A program made the translations under genes and the position numbers. Under the pieces are notes generated by a model, which did no database searches, had not been told where the DNA came from, and saw only the letters and a program-made list of their open reading frames with translations. This document shows positions 50,386-59,205 of a DNA stretch of 64,000 bases, piece by piece; position 1 is the first letter of the stretch; every line of letters starts with the position of its first letter. Source of the stretch: Brevibacillus laterosporus LMG 15441 (GTDB taxonomy: Bacteria; Bacillota; Bacilli; Brevibacillales; Brevibacillaceae); the NCBI RefSeq assembly GCF_000219535.2, contig NZ_CP007806.1:2204501-2268500 (forward strand), given 5' to 3'.

Positions 50386-51180
50386 TTAATAGGGTGTAAT
50401 TTTATTTTTTAGTAGGTCATACGCATCTGCAAGAGCTTCTTTACCTGCATTTGAGGCATTGTAGAGTTTGACTGCATTCCAGCCTGCTACCCCTGCTTCT
50501 GGAAGTAGCAAAATGACGGTTTCCCAAGTTACCAAAGCCGCACCTAGCATTGATGCAATTGCGACTTGTGCATCTATTATATCTGCATGTTTACTATCAA
50601 CTTTGTCTGCATATCTAATGAATTTGGATACGTTACTATTACCTTTGCTATATTTTGTTAACCTTTTACCTTTAGGCTCCTCTAAAAAATCATTTACCTT
50701 TGGAAAAGCCTTAAGATAATAATAGTCGTCATTAATTTCATCGTAAGTGACTACTCCCGGACGACCGCCACTCTCACCTTTAAAGGCTTTTGCAAAGGAA
50801 GCCTTATCTTCGCTTGCTGTAACAGGTTGACTTAAAAAGTCTTGAGATAATTGTTCACCATCAATAAAAAACTTTTTATCACTAGTTATCTTAATCTCGG
50901 TAACTTTTCGCTCCGTAGTGTTTTCATGTTCCTCATGATAGTATTTGTTTTCTGTTATTGTTATCAATTTTACTAAGGTTTCTTCTGAATCTTTCGTTAC
51001 TTCCCTATAAACCTTTTCCATTTCTTCTCCGATTTCATTGCCTTCCATATCTAGTATCGGGGTTTTTTCATCATAAACCAAATCGCTTGATTCAGCCCTT
51101 GCCGATTGAATATTTTGAATGCCGAACATGCTGAAAATTAGGGCAAAAACCATCATTAAACTTGTTATTTTCTTGAACAT
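50386..51180 (-). CDS. Secreted protein with hydrophobic C-terminal segment, bacteriocin-like
   Basis: 264 residues with a clear signal peptide (FKKITSLMMVFALIFSMFGI, cleavage probably after ARA near 29). The mature part is acidic with a basic stretch (GKRLTKYSKGNSNVSKFIRYADKV) followed by a hydrophobic helical region (IDAQVAIASMLGAALVTWETVILLLPEAGVAGW) about 50 residues from the end. A soluble exported protein with an amphipathic or hydrophobic C-terminal hairpin resembles large bacteriocins such as the geobacillin-26 type, but I cannot confirm that family. It is followed by a tiny two-helix membrane protein gene. The start has AGGAGG upstream. An adhesion or stress-secreted protein is the alternative. 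Confidence 0.55.
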   Translation of the reverse strand: MFKKITSLMMVFALIFSMFGIQNIQSARAESSDLVYDEKTPILDMEGNEIGEEMEKVYREVTKDSEETLVKLITITENKYYHEEHENTTERKVTEIKITSDKKFFIDGEQLSQDFLSQPVTASEDKASFAKAFKGESGGRPGVVTYDEINDDYYYLKAFPKVNDFLEEPKGKRLTKYSKGNSNVSKFIRYADKVDSKHADIIDAQVAIASMLGAALVTWETVILLLPEAGVAGWNAVKLYNASNAGKEALADAYDLLKNKITPY

Positions 51181-51339
51181 AATAGTCCTCCTAGTTCATT
51201 TCAATACTTACAACCGCCTGATTAAAAAAAAATTCCAATTAACGATTTAACAATATACTAATTTTTGGTTTTTTTCTAGACTTTTCCATAAATTTGTCGT
51301 AATACAATTTTATTCATTATTTTTCGCTGTATCATCTCT

Positions 51340-51740
51340 TCATGTAACGAAGCCGACTTTCTCTGATAAGTGGTATGCAGCTGATATAAAAAAGCGCGAG
51401 ATACAGAATGATTCTTTCTCTAAGCCAGCTAAAGCAACCTATGACAAAATTATTTCTCTCATTCCTAGTCTTAAAAAATTCCCGGTTATGAATGTCAGTT
51501 ATCATTATTCGATTAGTTCTTTTGAGATATTACTTTCATCAGGGAGATGAGAAAAAATGGGGGGCTAGTATATTTATTGATCAAAAAACCGGTAAATTGA
51601 AATCGGTAGTTCATATTCAAACTCCTTTGAAATCCCTTCCTCCAGACGAAACAGCAAAACAAAAAGCCATGGCATTCCTGAAAGAATTATATGGAGACAA
51701 AGCAAAAGCATACAAAGTTAAAGATATTATGGACTCATGA
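51340..51740 (+). pseudogene. Decayed secreted-protein gene (PepSY/YcdB-like remnant)
   Basis: Two overlapping frames read as one protein. The first gives SDKWYAADIKKREIQNDSFSK ... KFPVMNVSYHYSISS and then hits a stop. The other gives YYFHQGDEKKWGASIFIDQKTGKLKSVVHIQTPLKSLPPDETAKQKAMAFLKELYG and ends at 51740. A frame change near 51520 joins them. The content resembles part of the repeated domain of secreted PepSY- or YcdB-like proteins, but the family is uncertain. The 5' end is missing, so this is a remnant. Confidence 0.55.
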
Positions 51741-51968
51741 GCTGCTTGTACTAGGTATATGGATGCTAACGACCAGCTTTATTTTTATTTATGGAAATAT
51801 AATAAGTCAAAATTATAATACTCTATTGAAGGAAGGAAGCCATACAAAAATTTGCAATTGAATTGGGCTATTTGAAATCAGCTTAACAAAATAGTTAGGG
51901 AGGAAAACCTTAAAAGCGAGCTATGTAAAATGCCTATTTATAAAAAATACCCCATAATGGGGCAAAGA

Positions 51969-52248
51969 TTAAGGTTTCAGGACTGAAATGGCGTGACGAA
52001 CTTTATAGGCAAATTGGACGGGATCGTCAATTGATTCAAAGTGTATAAACATGATACCAGGGTTGTTAAAAAGCCAGTGATTGTGAAGGGCGGTAACCAG
52101 TATATCGTAATGTCGAAGAGCAGAAATGAATGGGTTAATTTCTTCTGGGAGAATTACTGTTTCTCCCAAACAAAGCGCCTTCCCATTTTGATCCATTGAT
52201 TCAAATGAAAACATCATCGGTATTGTTAGAAAGTGGATCTATAGCCAT
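51969..52248 (-). pseudogene. Truncated DUF1259 (LppY/LpqO-like) gene
   Basis: The 82-residue frame (51969-52217) ends ALHNHWLFNNPGIMFIHFESIDDP, the signature of the C-terminal half of DUF1259 proteins, but the usual N-terminal half (about 60 more residues) is missing. A good ribosome site (AAGGAGA) precedes an ATG at 52248 in another frame. That frame gives only 15 codons (MAIDPLSNNTDDVFI) before a stop and overlaps the start of the remaining frame. This looks like an internal deletion with a frame change. The ATGATG start of the 82-residue frame might still be translated by coupling. Confidence 0.6.
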
Positions 52249-52256
52249 TGAATTCG

Positions 52257-52685
52257 TCTCCTTCTAAAGTTTTTATTATAGTGTACTTCTGTGGAAAAAA
52301 AGTGCCTTTAGGTGATAGCCCATTTTCAAAACGGGAATTATGGAGTGGGATTGATGAGTAGGGCTGACACAATAAAAAATCTATACGATCAAGCTAAGGA
52401 TTTTTAAAGCAAGGTATGCCCATTTTACAATGAACAAACCATTCAAAGATAAGAAATCGTGTGCCGTAATGGGGGGGGATGATGGGCAAAAACCACCGCA
52501 CATGGTTCTGGATGAACTATTCGAGTGGGCTGAAGAAAACGGTATGGATCGGGTTATGGATACAAATTTCGTGAACTCGAAGATGATCTAACGTTTTTAG
52601 ATGAGTACTTCATACAACACACGGTTCGTAAATGGGGAAGTCTAGTATGAGAGAACTTCAGCATCAAGGTCTCTCTTCCTAAATT
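52257..52685. other. Region with decayed coding remnants
   Basis: No intact gene in about 430 bases. Several short frames (an ATG at 52353, then a frame around 52470-52590, then FRELEDDLTFLDEYFIQHTVRKWGSLV in another frame ending at 52650) look like pieces of one former gene broken by stops and frame changes. I cannot name its family. Confidence 0.35.
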
Positions 52686-53486
52686 TTATTCAATCCGGGG
52701 TCTGGTTGGATAACAATCCGGGGATTTCACATCGGACACTTCAGATAGCTTCATCAAATAATAACACTCTTCCCGTGACATATGATCTGCCATAAGTGGA
52801 GATAACGTTCCTAATAACTCATCCTTTAATCGTAGATCCTCAAGTTCATGCAAAAAGCCCTGAAATAATTTAATTTCCATTTCAGCTTGATGATTAAAAC
52901 GATTGAGTGCTGGAAAGTCAGGTAAATTTGTTCGTAGGTAACCAGCTAATGCTTTTAGATAAAAGTGCTGAAATTGATTCGAAAAGTGCATGCTTTTTTG
53001 TTTATAGTCATTTTCCACCATATCCAGATTAGAAGAGATGGATTCAGCATGGCCAACAGCATCAGAGAGCCATACCAGATGCAAATGTAGGGGATGATAG
53101 GATGGGGGCCAATTACCAGATAAACAGGTCTCCAAGATTCGTTCATATTCTTCCAGCTCATTAATCATATGGTTTATAAAAGTTGGAGGAAGGCTAATGG
53201 AAATCTTACCAATAAGATGTCGTTCTAAAAGATGTAGCTTAAACTGGCGCAGATTTTGTACCTCGGTATTTGCTTTTTGGTTGAGTTTATGAATTTCTTC
53301 AGCTGACAAATTCCTGCGTGCATAATCTAATAACTTGTCAAATGTATGAATGAAATAGTTAGCCTGCTCGATTTCTGTTTGCTCTTTTGGAGCCAATGAT
53401 TCAAAAATAAATCGGGAATGATCTCCCAGGATTTGAAGCCAGAAACGGTTTTCAAAAAGAATATCATCGCAAGAAGTTTTCATCAC
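52686..53486 (-). CDS. DUF2935 protein, ferritin-like helical bundle
   Basis: 266 residues. The sequence consists of long amphipathic helices with repeated acidic/His patterns (LFENRFWLQILGDHSRFIFESL at the start, LVWLSDAVGHAESI in the middle, MADHMSREECYYLMKL near the end), as in the DUF2935 family of Firmicutes. His and Glu residues in equivalent helices (H18, H137-type, H239-E243-type) suggest a metal site. Its function is unknown; it is often considered spore-related, from memory. It has a GGGAGGGGA ribosome site. It is not obviously linked to the hydroxylase cluster downstream. Confidence 0.65.
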   Translation of the reverse strand: MMKTSCDDILFENRFWLQILGDHSRFIFESLAPKEQTEIEQANYFIHTFDKLLDYARRNLSAEEIHKLNQKANTEVQNLRQFKLHLLERHLIGKISISLPPTFINHMINELEEYERILETCLSGNWPPSYHPLHLHLVWLSDAVGHAESISSNLDMVENDYKQKSMHFSNQFQHFYLKALAGYLRTNLPDFPALNRFNHQAEMEIKLFQGFLHELEDLRLKDELLGTLSPLMADHMSREECYYLMKLSEVSDVKSPDCYPTRPRIE

Positions 53487-53560
53487 GTCGTCCCCTCCCT
53501 TATACGTCCAGAATATGTGTGTAAAGCGAGAGGTATGCTAGGGGATTCAATAGATGTAAC

Positions 53561-53597
53561 TTCAAGCCTATTCCTTGTCGGATAGGCTTTTTTCATA
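53561..53597 (+). terminator. Hairpin between reverse-strand genes
   Basis: AGCCTAT and ATAGGCT arms with a short loop and a T run on the forward strand. The neighbouring genes are on the reverse strand, so its role is unclear; it may be a bidirectional terminator. Confidence 0.4.
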
Positions 53598-53656
53598 CGA
53601 AAGCTCACTATAAGTAGAGAGGTGAATTCAAGGTGGATTAGAATAGAATAACTGAT

Positions 53657-54295
53657 TCAAAAGGGAGGATAAGCAAAGTGTCTCTTACACACTAGGTTGT
53701 AAATTTCGGGAGTATCTACATCTATTGTCCATAAGGAATCGTTAAAACGAATAAACAATCCATTTTCTTTTTGGCTCTTAAGTATTGTTTTTGCCCCTTG
53801 GTCACCTGTAAGAAGTTTTATCTCAGGAAACAAGGATTTGGTAAGAAGTATTGGAGGTATTGTGATATCTTGATATTTTGAAGCGATGAAAAGCGGTTTT
53901 TTAGTGTATGTGTAGTGAAACACTTTAATTATTTGATTGATATGTTTCCTAGTTACGAAAGGTTGATCAGCAAGCATAACTAAAACTGCCTGAGCTTGTA
54001 AAGAAATTGCCTTGTCCAATCCAGTTTGAAGTGAATGTGATTGACAGATGGTATGTGAAAAAGTACGTGCGATATGCAACTTTGATTTATTCTCGTACTT
54101 GGGAGACAGCCATTCAAACAAATCATTGCTTCTTCCTACGACCACAACGTTCTCCAGCATAGAATGCAGAGCTTCGTGAAGTGCCCAGCTTCCTAATGGC
54201 CGATTTCCTAATGGCAAATACCGTTTATCTACCCCCATCCTTGAACTGGTTCCTGCAGCCAAATAGATCCCAACCGTCTTTAAGGATTCGCTCAT
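53657..54295 (-). CDS. MobA-like nucleotidyltransferase for molybdenum cofactor
   Basis: 212 residues. LAAGTSSRMGVDKRYLPLGNRPL is the NTP-binding motif (L-A-A-G-x-S-x-R-M-G ... K) of MobA/MocA enzymes. VLVMLADQPFVT is the metal-binding D-x-P block. These enzymes attach CMP or GMP to the molybdenum cofactor (PucB/MocA type for xanthine dehydrogenase-family enzymes). The start lies three bases after the stop of the XdhC-like gene, so the two are co-expressed, as in the puc operon of Bacillus. It is divergent from the hydroxylase subunit genes. Confidence 0.8.
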   Translation of the reverse strand: MSESLKTVGIYLAAGTSSRMGVDKRYLPLGNRPLGSWALHEALHSMLENVVVVGRSNDLFEWLSPKYENKSKLHIARTFSHTICQSHSLQTGLDKAISLQAQAVLVMLADQPFVTRKHINQIIKVFHYTYTKKPLFIASKYQDITIPPILLTKSLFPEIKLLTGDQGAKTILKSQKENGLFIRFNDSLWTIDVDTPEIYNLVCKRHFAYPPF

Positions 54296-54298
54296 AAG

Positions 54299-55348
54299 TT
54301 AACACCAGGTTCTCATTCTTTTATGTTTCGCTTGAATGATCTCAGCCATAATACTAATTGCTATTTCTTCCGGCCCTTCTGCACCGATTGGTAGACCAAC
54401 AGGAGAGTGTAAATTGGCTGGATATTTATGATTTCCTAGCAAGCGCTCTGTTCTGGTACGTGGACCAAGTATACCGAGATAATGAATTGGAAAGCTCAGT
54501 AGAGTTTCTAGTAATAAGTGATCCTGCTCAAATTGATGAGTCATGATGATAATAGAGTCATCTGGATAGAAGGAGACTTTCGCTGTCAACTCGGATGGAG
54601 AGGCGACGATACATTGATTTGCGTCTGGGAAAAAGTAACGATTGCAATACGCTTCACGCCAATCAAGTACAAAAACGGAAAATCCGATTTTAGTAGCGAG
54701 AGAAGACAAAAACCGAGCGTCTATTCCAGCACCAAAAATAAATAGTCTCGGCTTCGGTGCAATGTAATGAAAAAAGTAGAATCCATCGTCATCCAGCGAA
54801 GGGAGGAACAGACAGCCTCGTTTTGAAGCTACTGTCTGGTTCAGATACATCCGTAATTGTGATGAGCTGATTCCAGTTGGTTCTTTTCCCTGAAACAATC
54901 CATTTGCTGTGTAATAGGAAGTTTGGCATTCGTGATTTTGTTTCGATACATATGTAATCGAAATAACCGGTTGGTTTTGCTCAAGAATGTGTTTCATTGC
55001 AAGCAATGCCTGTTTTGTCTCCAATGTAACTGGTTCGACTAATAATGTAAACGAACCGTTACACCCCGCTCCTTTTCCCCAGCCTAGATCGTCCACTGAT
55101 CGAAGGTCATATGTGATCAGACGAGGTTCGTTAGTGGCTAGGACATTTTTAGCCTGTTCACTCAAATCATTCTCTAAACAACCGCCACTTAACATTCCTA
55201 TTTGATCGCCATTCTCCAAAATAAGCATCGAACTCCCTTCTTTTCGATACACAGACCCTTCCGTTTGTACGATTTTGACGAAAACAGATGGGTGATTCAT
55301 CTGTAAAATATAGGGAAAAAAAGTATAGATGTCGCTCATGCCTTTCAC
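54299..55348 (-). CDS. XdhC-family molybdenum cofactor insertion protein
   Basis: 349 residues. The N-terminal XdhC/CoxI domain shows GSMLILENGDQIGMLSGGCLEND; the C-terminal Rossmann domain shows LFIFGAGIDARFLSSLATKIGFSVFVLDWREAY. XdhC binds the sulfurated molybdenum cofactor and delivers it to xanthine-dehydrogenase-family enzymes. The size is typical for the fused two-domain form. It is transcribed divergently from the large-subunit gene across an 84-base gap, and followed by the MobA-like gene. This forms the maturation half of the cluster. Confidence 0.85.
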   Translation of the reverse strand: MKGMSDIYTFFPYILQMNHPSVFVKIVQTEGSVYRKEGSSMLILENGDQIGMLSGGCLENDLSEQAKNVLATNEPRLITYDLRSVDDLGWGKGAGCNGSFTLLVEPVTLETKQALLAMKHILEQNQPVISITYVSKQNHECQTSYYTANGLFQGKEPTGISSSQLRMYLNQTVASKRGCLFLPSLDDDGFYFFHYIAPKPRLFIFGAGIDARFLSSLATKIGFSVFVLDWREAYCNRYFFPDANQCIVASPSELTAKVSFYPDDSIIIMTHQFEQDHLLLETLLSFPIHYLGILGPRTRTERLLGNHKYPANLHSPVGLPIGAEGPEEIAISIMAEIIQAKHKRMRTWC

Positions 55349-55432
55349 TCCATTAACAAGTATATTATCCGAATCATTTAGGTAAAAATAGCAATGAGAA
55401 ACTGTTAGTAGAAATAGAAAGGTGGGGAAGAG

Positions 55433-57757
55433 ATGAAATCAATAGGAAAAAGCGTTCCTCGAATTGAGGCGGTAAATAAGGTAACGGGGAAAGCCAAATA
55501 TACGGCCGATTTCTCCTCGCCAGGTATGCTCCACGCCAAAATACTTACAAGCCCTTACGCACATGCGCGGATAATCAGTATAAATACAGAGAAGGCGAAA
55601 CAAGGGGCAGGAGTTCGGGCCATACTCACTGGCCCCGAGATTCCCATATTTGTAGGCCCACACATCGAAGGAAGACCGATTCTAGCTATTGAGAAAGTAC
55701 GTTACCACGGTGAACCTGTCGTAATCGTCGTAGCCGATCACGAGCATCAAGCTATAGCTGCGTGTAATCAGATAGAGGTTGAGTATGAAATTTTACCGAT
55801 TGTTCAAACTCCGGCTGAAGCGCTAAAAGAGAATGCAACACTCATTCATCCAAATCTAGCAAGCTATACAATAGATCAAAACGTGCATCCTGAGTTTCAC
55901 ACGAATGTAGCAAACCGGACCAAAATCAGAAAAGGTGACATGAATGAAGGCTGGGAACGAAGTGAAGTAACCGTAGAAGCAAGTTTTTCATTTCCCCAAA
56001 CAGATCATGCTGCTATGGAAACTCGTTGTTCAATCGTCGAGATTTTGCCGAACGAGGAGGTAATCATCTTGACGGCTTCACAAGCCCCGTTCGATGTCCA
56101 AAAACTTATTCATAAACATTTTTTTGTACCATTGGAAAAAATCCATGTACAAGTACCTTTAGTTGGTGGAGGATTTGGTGGGAAAGCTGCCGTTCAATTA
56201 GAACTACTGGCGTATGTGGCTTCAAGAGCAGTTGGTGGAAGAAAAGTGAAGATGGTTAACAGCAGGGAGGTAGATTTTATTTCCTCCCCAACCCACATTG
56301 GACTGCATTCAAAAATCAGATTAGGTTCTACCAAAACTGGTAAATTGATGGCCGCTGAAATTACCTATGAATTTATAGGTGGTGCTTATTCCGATGAAGC
56401 GGTTGATATTAGTAAATCGGCAGGATTAAACTGTACGGGACCTTATAAAGTCGACAATGTCTGGTGTGATTCAATTTGTCTTTACACTAATCATACATAT
56501 GCTACCTCCTTTCGCGGATATGCTCACACAGAGTTAACCTTTCCAATTGAACGGACAATGGACCTGTTGGCTGAAAAGTTACACATGGACCCAATTTCCA
56601 TTCGACTACTAAATGCGATTCAGCCTGGGGATACAACTCCTTCGTTAGCCGAGTTGAATCGAAGCAATGTGGGAAATCTATTTACATGTTTAAAAAGGGC
56701 CAAAGAATTGATCAAATGGGATGAGGGTCAACGGATTAAAGAAGATAATTCGAGAGTTAGAACAAAAGGAATTGCTTGCTTTTGGAAAACCTCGAATTCA
56801 CCAACAAATGCTTCATCAGGAGCAGTCATAACGTTTAACAAGAATGGGAGTCTCAATCTCTCCTGTGGAGTGGTTGAAATGGGACAAGGAACAAAAACAA
56901 CACTCATTCAAATTTTGGCGGAGCGTTTTAAAATTAGTGAAAATAAAGTTCATACAATGATGGAAGTGAATACGGAGGTCAATCCTGAGCATTGGAAGAC
57001 AGTAGCAAGCTCATCCGTTTTTATGGTTGGAAATGCTGTACTTCGAGCTGCCGAAGATGCTATTCAGCAAATCTGTCTTATTGCTTCCATTGTGTTACGC
57101 TGTTCACCAGAAGATATTGACGTGGCTGAGGAACGAGCATTTTTGAAGGCAAATCCGGAAAAAGGGGTCTATCTTAAAGATATCGTTCATGGTTACAAAT
57201 ATATGAATGGAAATACAATTGGTGGCCAGGTAATCGGTCGGGGAAGCTATGTCATGAGAAATCTTACAACAATTGATCCAAATATTGGTTCCGGAACACC
57301 TGGGCCAGATTGGACAGTTGGTGCTCAGGCTGTGGAAGTTATCTTTGACGAACGAACGTATACCTATGAGATAAAAAAAGCGATTTCAGTCATTGATATA
57401 GGAAAAGTACTAAATCCAATGGGTGCAAAAGGGCAAGTGATGGGTGGCATGAGCATGGGTCTAAGTTTCGCTTCCCGCGAAGGATTTAACTACAACCTGG
57501 AAGGAGTTGTGCTCGATTCACAATTTAGAACCTATAAATTGATGAGATACGGTGAAAATCCAGAATATCAGGTTGAATTCGTGGAAACTCCGCAAATTGA
57601 TGGACCATATGGTGCAAGAGGAGTTGGAGAGCATGGAACCATTGGAATGGCACCGGCGTTAGCTAATGTCCTTTCAATTGCAGCCCAAGTACCGCTTAAC
57701 AAGCTTCCTTTAACTCCTGAATCGATCTGGGAAGCAAAAGGAGGAGGTTCATCCTGA
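55433..57757 (+). CDS. Molybdenum hydroxylase, molybdopterin-binding large subunit (XdhA/PucD-like)
   Basis: 774 residues after AGGTGGGGAAG. The N-terminal a/b hammerhead (GKSVPRIEAVNKVTGKAKYTADF) is followed by the cofactor-binding region: LVGGGFGGKAAVQLE (about 242), TSFRGYAHTEL, and a C-terminal GARGVGEHGTIGMAPALANV (about 722) containing the catalytic Glu in GVGE. The family oxidises purines, aldehydes, nicotinate or CO. The substrate cannot be read from sequence alone, but the neighbours fit a purine hydroxylase of the Bacillus PucCDE type. The subunit order is Mo, FAD, FeS. Its stop overlaps the FAD-subunit start region (CTGA). Confidence 0.85.
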   Translation: MKSIGKSVPRIEAVNKVTGKAKYTADFSSPGMLHAKILTSPYAHARIISINTEKAKQGAGVRAILTGPEIPIFVGPHIEGRPILAIEKVRYHGEPVVIVVADHEHQAIAACNQIEVEYEILPIVQTPAEALKENATLIHPNLASYTIDQNVHPEFHTNVANRTKIRKGDMNEGWERSEVTVEASFSFPQTDHAAMETRCSIVEILPNEEVIILTASQAPFDVQKLIHKHFFVPLEKIHVQVPLVGGGFGGKAAVQLELLAYVASRAVGGRKVKMVNSREVDFISSPTHIGLHSKIRLGSTKTGKLMAAEITYEFIGGAYSDEAVDISKSAGLNCTGPYKVDNVWCDSICLYTNHTYATSFRGYAHTELTFPIERTMDLLAEKLHMDPISIRLLNAIQPGDTTPSLAELNRSNVGNLFTCLKRAKELIKWDEGQRIKEDNSRVRTKGIACFWKTSNSPTNASSGAVITFNKNGSLNLSCGVVEMGQGTKTTLIQILAERFKISENKVHTMMEVNTEVNPEHWKTVASSSVFMVGNAVLRAAEDAIQQICLIASIVLRCSPEDIDVAEERAFLKANPEKGVYLKDIVHGYKYMNGNTIGGQVIGRGSYVMRNLTTIDPNIGSGTPGPDWTVGAQAVEVIFDERTYTYEIKKAISVIDIGKVLNPMGAKGQVMGGMSMGLSFASREGFNYNLEGVVLDSQFRTYKLMRYGENPEYQVEFVETPQIDGPYGARGVGEHGTIGMAPALANVLSIAAQVPLNKLPLTPESIWEAKGGGSS

Positions 57758-58587
57758 TTCCTTACGATTTCGACTATGTAAAGCCTGATACCATTCAAGA
57801 GGCGATAGCCATTTTCCATCAATGGGATTTAGAAGGGAAACAACCAAAGTACTTTTGTGGTGGAACAGAGATTATTACCATGGCTAGATTGTCGCAACTA
57901 CACACGAAAGGAATTATTGATCTCAAAGACATTCCAGAATGTCGTATACTGGACTGGAAAAAGGATCAACTTGTGATTGGTTCCGCTGTAACATTAGCAC
58001 AGCTGGAGGCTGTGCAGTTTTTCCCTTTATTGAGTAGAGTTTGCAACCGCATTGCCGATCATACGTCAAGATGTAAAATTACGCTTGGCGGTAACATTTG
58101 TGGCAAAATCATCTATCGAGAGACGGTCTTACCTCTGCTTGTTGCAAATGCCGAATTCCATATTGCAACAGAAAGTGGTGTAAAACAAGTTTCGATTCAT
58201 GATGTTTTTGAAAAAGAATTGCGTCTATTACCTCATGAAATTTTATTGCAGATCACAGTAGATAAACAAATAACAACAATGCCATACCGAAGCGAGAAAA
58301 GAACAAAAATCGATCGCATCGGATATCCCACCGTATCGCTTGCTGCAATTCATAATCAGGGGGAGATTCAAGTTGCTTTTTCAGGGATTTGTACTTTTCC
58401 GTTTCGCTCAAAAGAAGTCGAACGTGCGCTAAATGATCAAACGCTTAGCTTGGAAGATCGAGTGCGCTCTGCTATTCACAAATTTCCGGAGGCCATTATG
58501 GCGGATCATCATGCATCTGCATCTTTTCGGGAATTTATAGTACATAACCTTATTTTAGATACTATAGAAAGCTTTGAGAGGGCTTGA
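57754..58587 (+). CDS. Molybdenum hydroxylase FAD-binding subunit (PucC/CoxM-like), non-AUG start
   Basis: 277 residues if read from CTG 57754. The first in-frame ATG (57880) would delete 42 residues including the family's N-terminal IPYDFDYVKP block and CGGTEI, the FAD-binding turn, so a start near 57754 is required. GGAGGAGG lies 6 bases before CTG 57754 and 9 before ATT 57757. Reading CTG gives M-IPYDFDY, the usual family start. Other motifs are TLGGNICGKI (FAD diphosphate) and IGYPTVSLAA. The protein transfers electrons from the molybdenum site and Fe-S clusters to an acceptor. Its stop overlaps the next gene. Low-efficiency initiation would depend on coupling to the large subunit. Confidence 0.75.
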   Translation: MIPYDFDYVKPDTIQEAIAIFHQWDLEGKQPKYFCGGTEIITMARLSQLHTKGIIDLKDIPECRILDWKKDQLVIGSAVTLAQLEAVQFFPLLSRVCNRIADHTSRCKITLGGNICGKIIYRETVLPLLVANAEFHIATESGVKQVSIHDVFEKELRLLPHEILLQITVDKQITTMPYRSEKRTKIDRIGYPTVSLAAIHNQGEIQVAFSGICTFPFRSKEVERALNDQTLSLEDRVRSAIHKFPEAIMADHHASASFREFIVHNLILDTIESFERA

Positions 58588-58589
58588 CA

Positions 58590-59048
58590 ATGAACAGACA
58601 AATCCAGCTTAACATCAATGGTGAAGACAGGAATGCATTTTGTCGCTGTGCAGACACCTTGTTGACGGTACTTCGTGAATATTTGGGGTTAACGGGAGCA
58701 AAGCCTGGTTGTGAGAACGGAGATTGCGGAGCATGTACTGTTATTATTGATAAAGTGCCACAAAAATCTTGCCTATGGCTGGCAGTAGAATGTGAAGGAA
58801 AGGAAATTCATACGATTGAAGGTCTCCAAAATGCTCCGATTCAACAGGCTTTCCTTGAAAAGTGGGCTTTTCAATGCGGCTATTGTACGCCTGGCTTTAT
58901 TATGAATTGTCATGCTTTGGTAGAAACACTACCAGACGCAGATGAGCTTGAAATAGAAAATTGGCTTCAATCCAATATTTGTCGTTGTACAAGTTACCAA
59001 GAAATTAAGGAAGCAATTCAGCTGATTCTTTCAGAAAAGAAAAGTTAA
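58590..59048 (+). CDS. Molybdenum hydroxylase 2Fe-2S subunit (PucE/CoxS-like)
   Basis: 152 residues from ATG 58590 with GAGAGGGC upstream; TTG 58584 in frame is an alternative. Two [2Fe-2S] clusters are visible: ferredoxin-type CENGDCGACTV with a later Cys (SCLWL), and the helical cluster QCGYCTPG plus NICRCTSYQEI. The protein relays electrons between the molybdopterin and FAD subunits. It completes the three-subunit hydroxylase. A terminator follows. Confidence 0.85.
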   Translation: MNRQIQLNINGEDRNAFCRCADTLLTVLREYLGLTGAKPGCENGDCGACTVIIDKVPQKSCLWLAVECEGKEIHTIEGLQNAPIQQAFLEKWAFQCGYCTPGFIMNCHALVETLPDADELEIENWLQSNICRCTSYQEIKEAIQLILSEKKS

Positions 59049-59062
59049 ATAGAATAGAGGGC

Positions 59063-59110
59063 CAAAGTCGATTATCACCATGTTAAGGGAGAATCGGCTT
59101 TATTTTTTTC
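59063..59110 (+). terminator. Intrinsic terminator after hydroxylase cluster
   Basis: AAAGTCGATTATC pairs (with G-U and one mismatch) with GAGAATCGGCTTT, followed by ATTTTTTT. Confidence 0.75.
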
Positions 59111-59205
59111 CTTGGGTTCCTTTCGGATCGTTGATGAAAGTCAGGTTTATTCGTAGTAGTATTAGTCAATACTTTACAACAAAATAGTCCCTAGGAGGCC
59201 GATTA

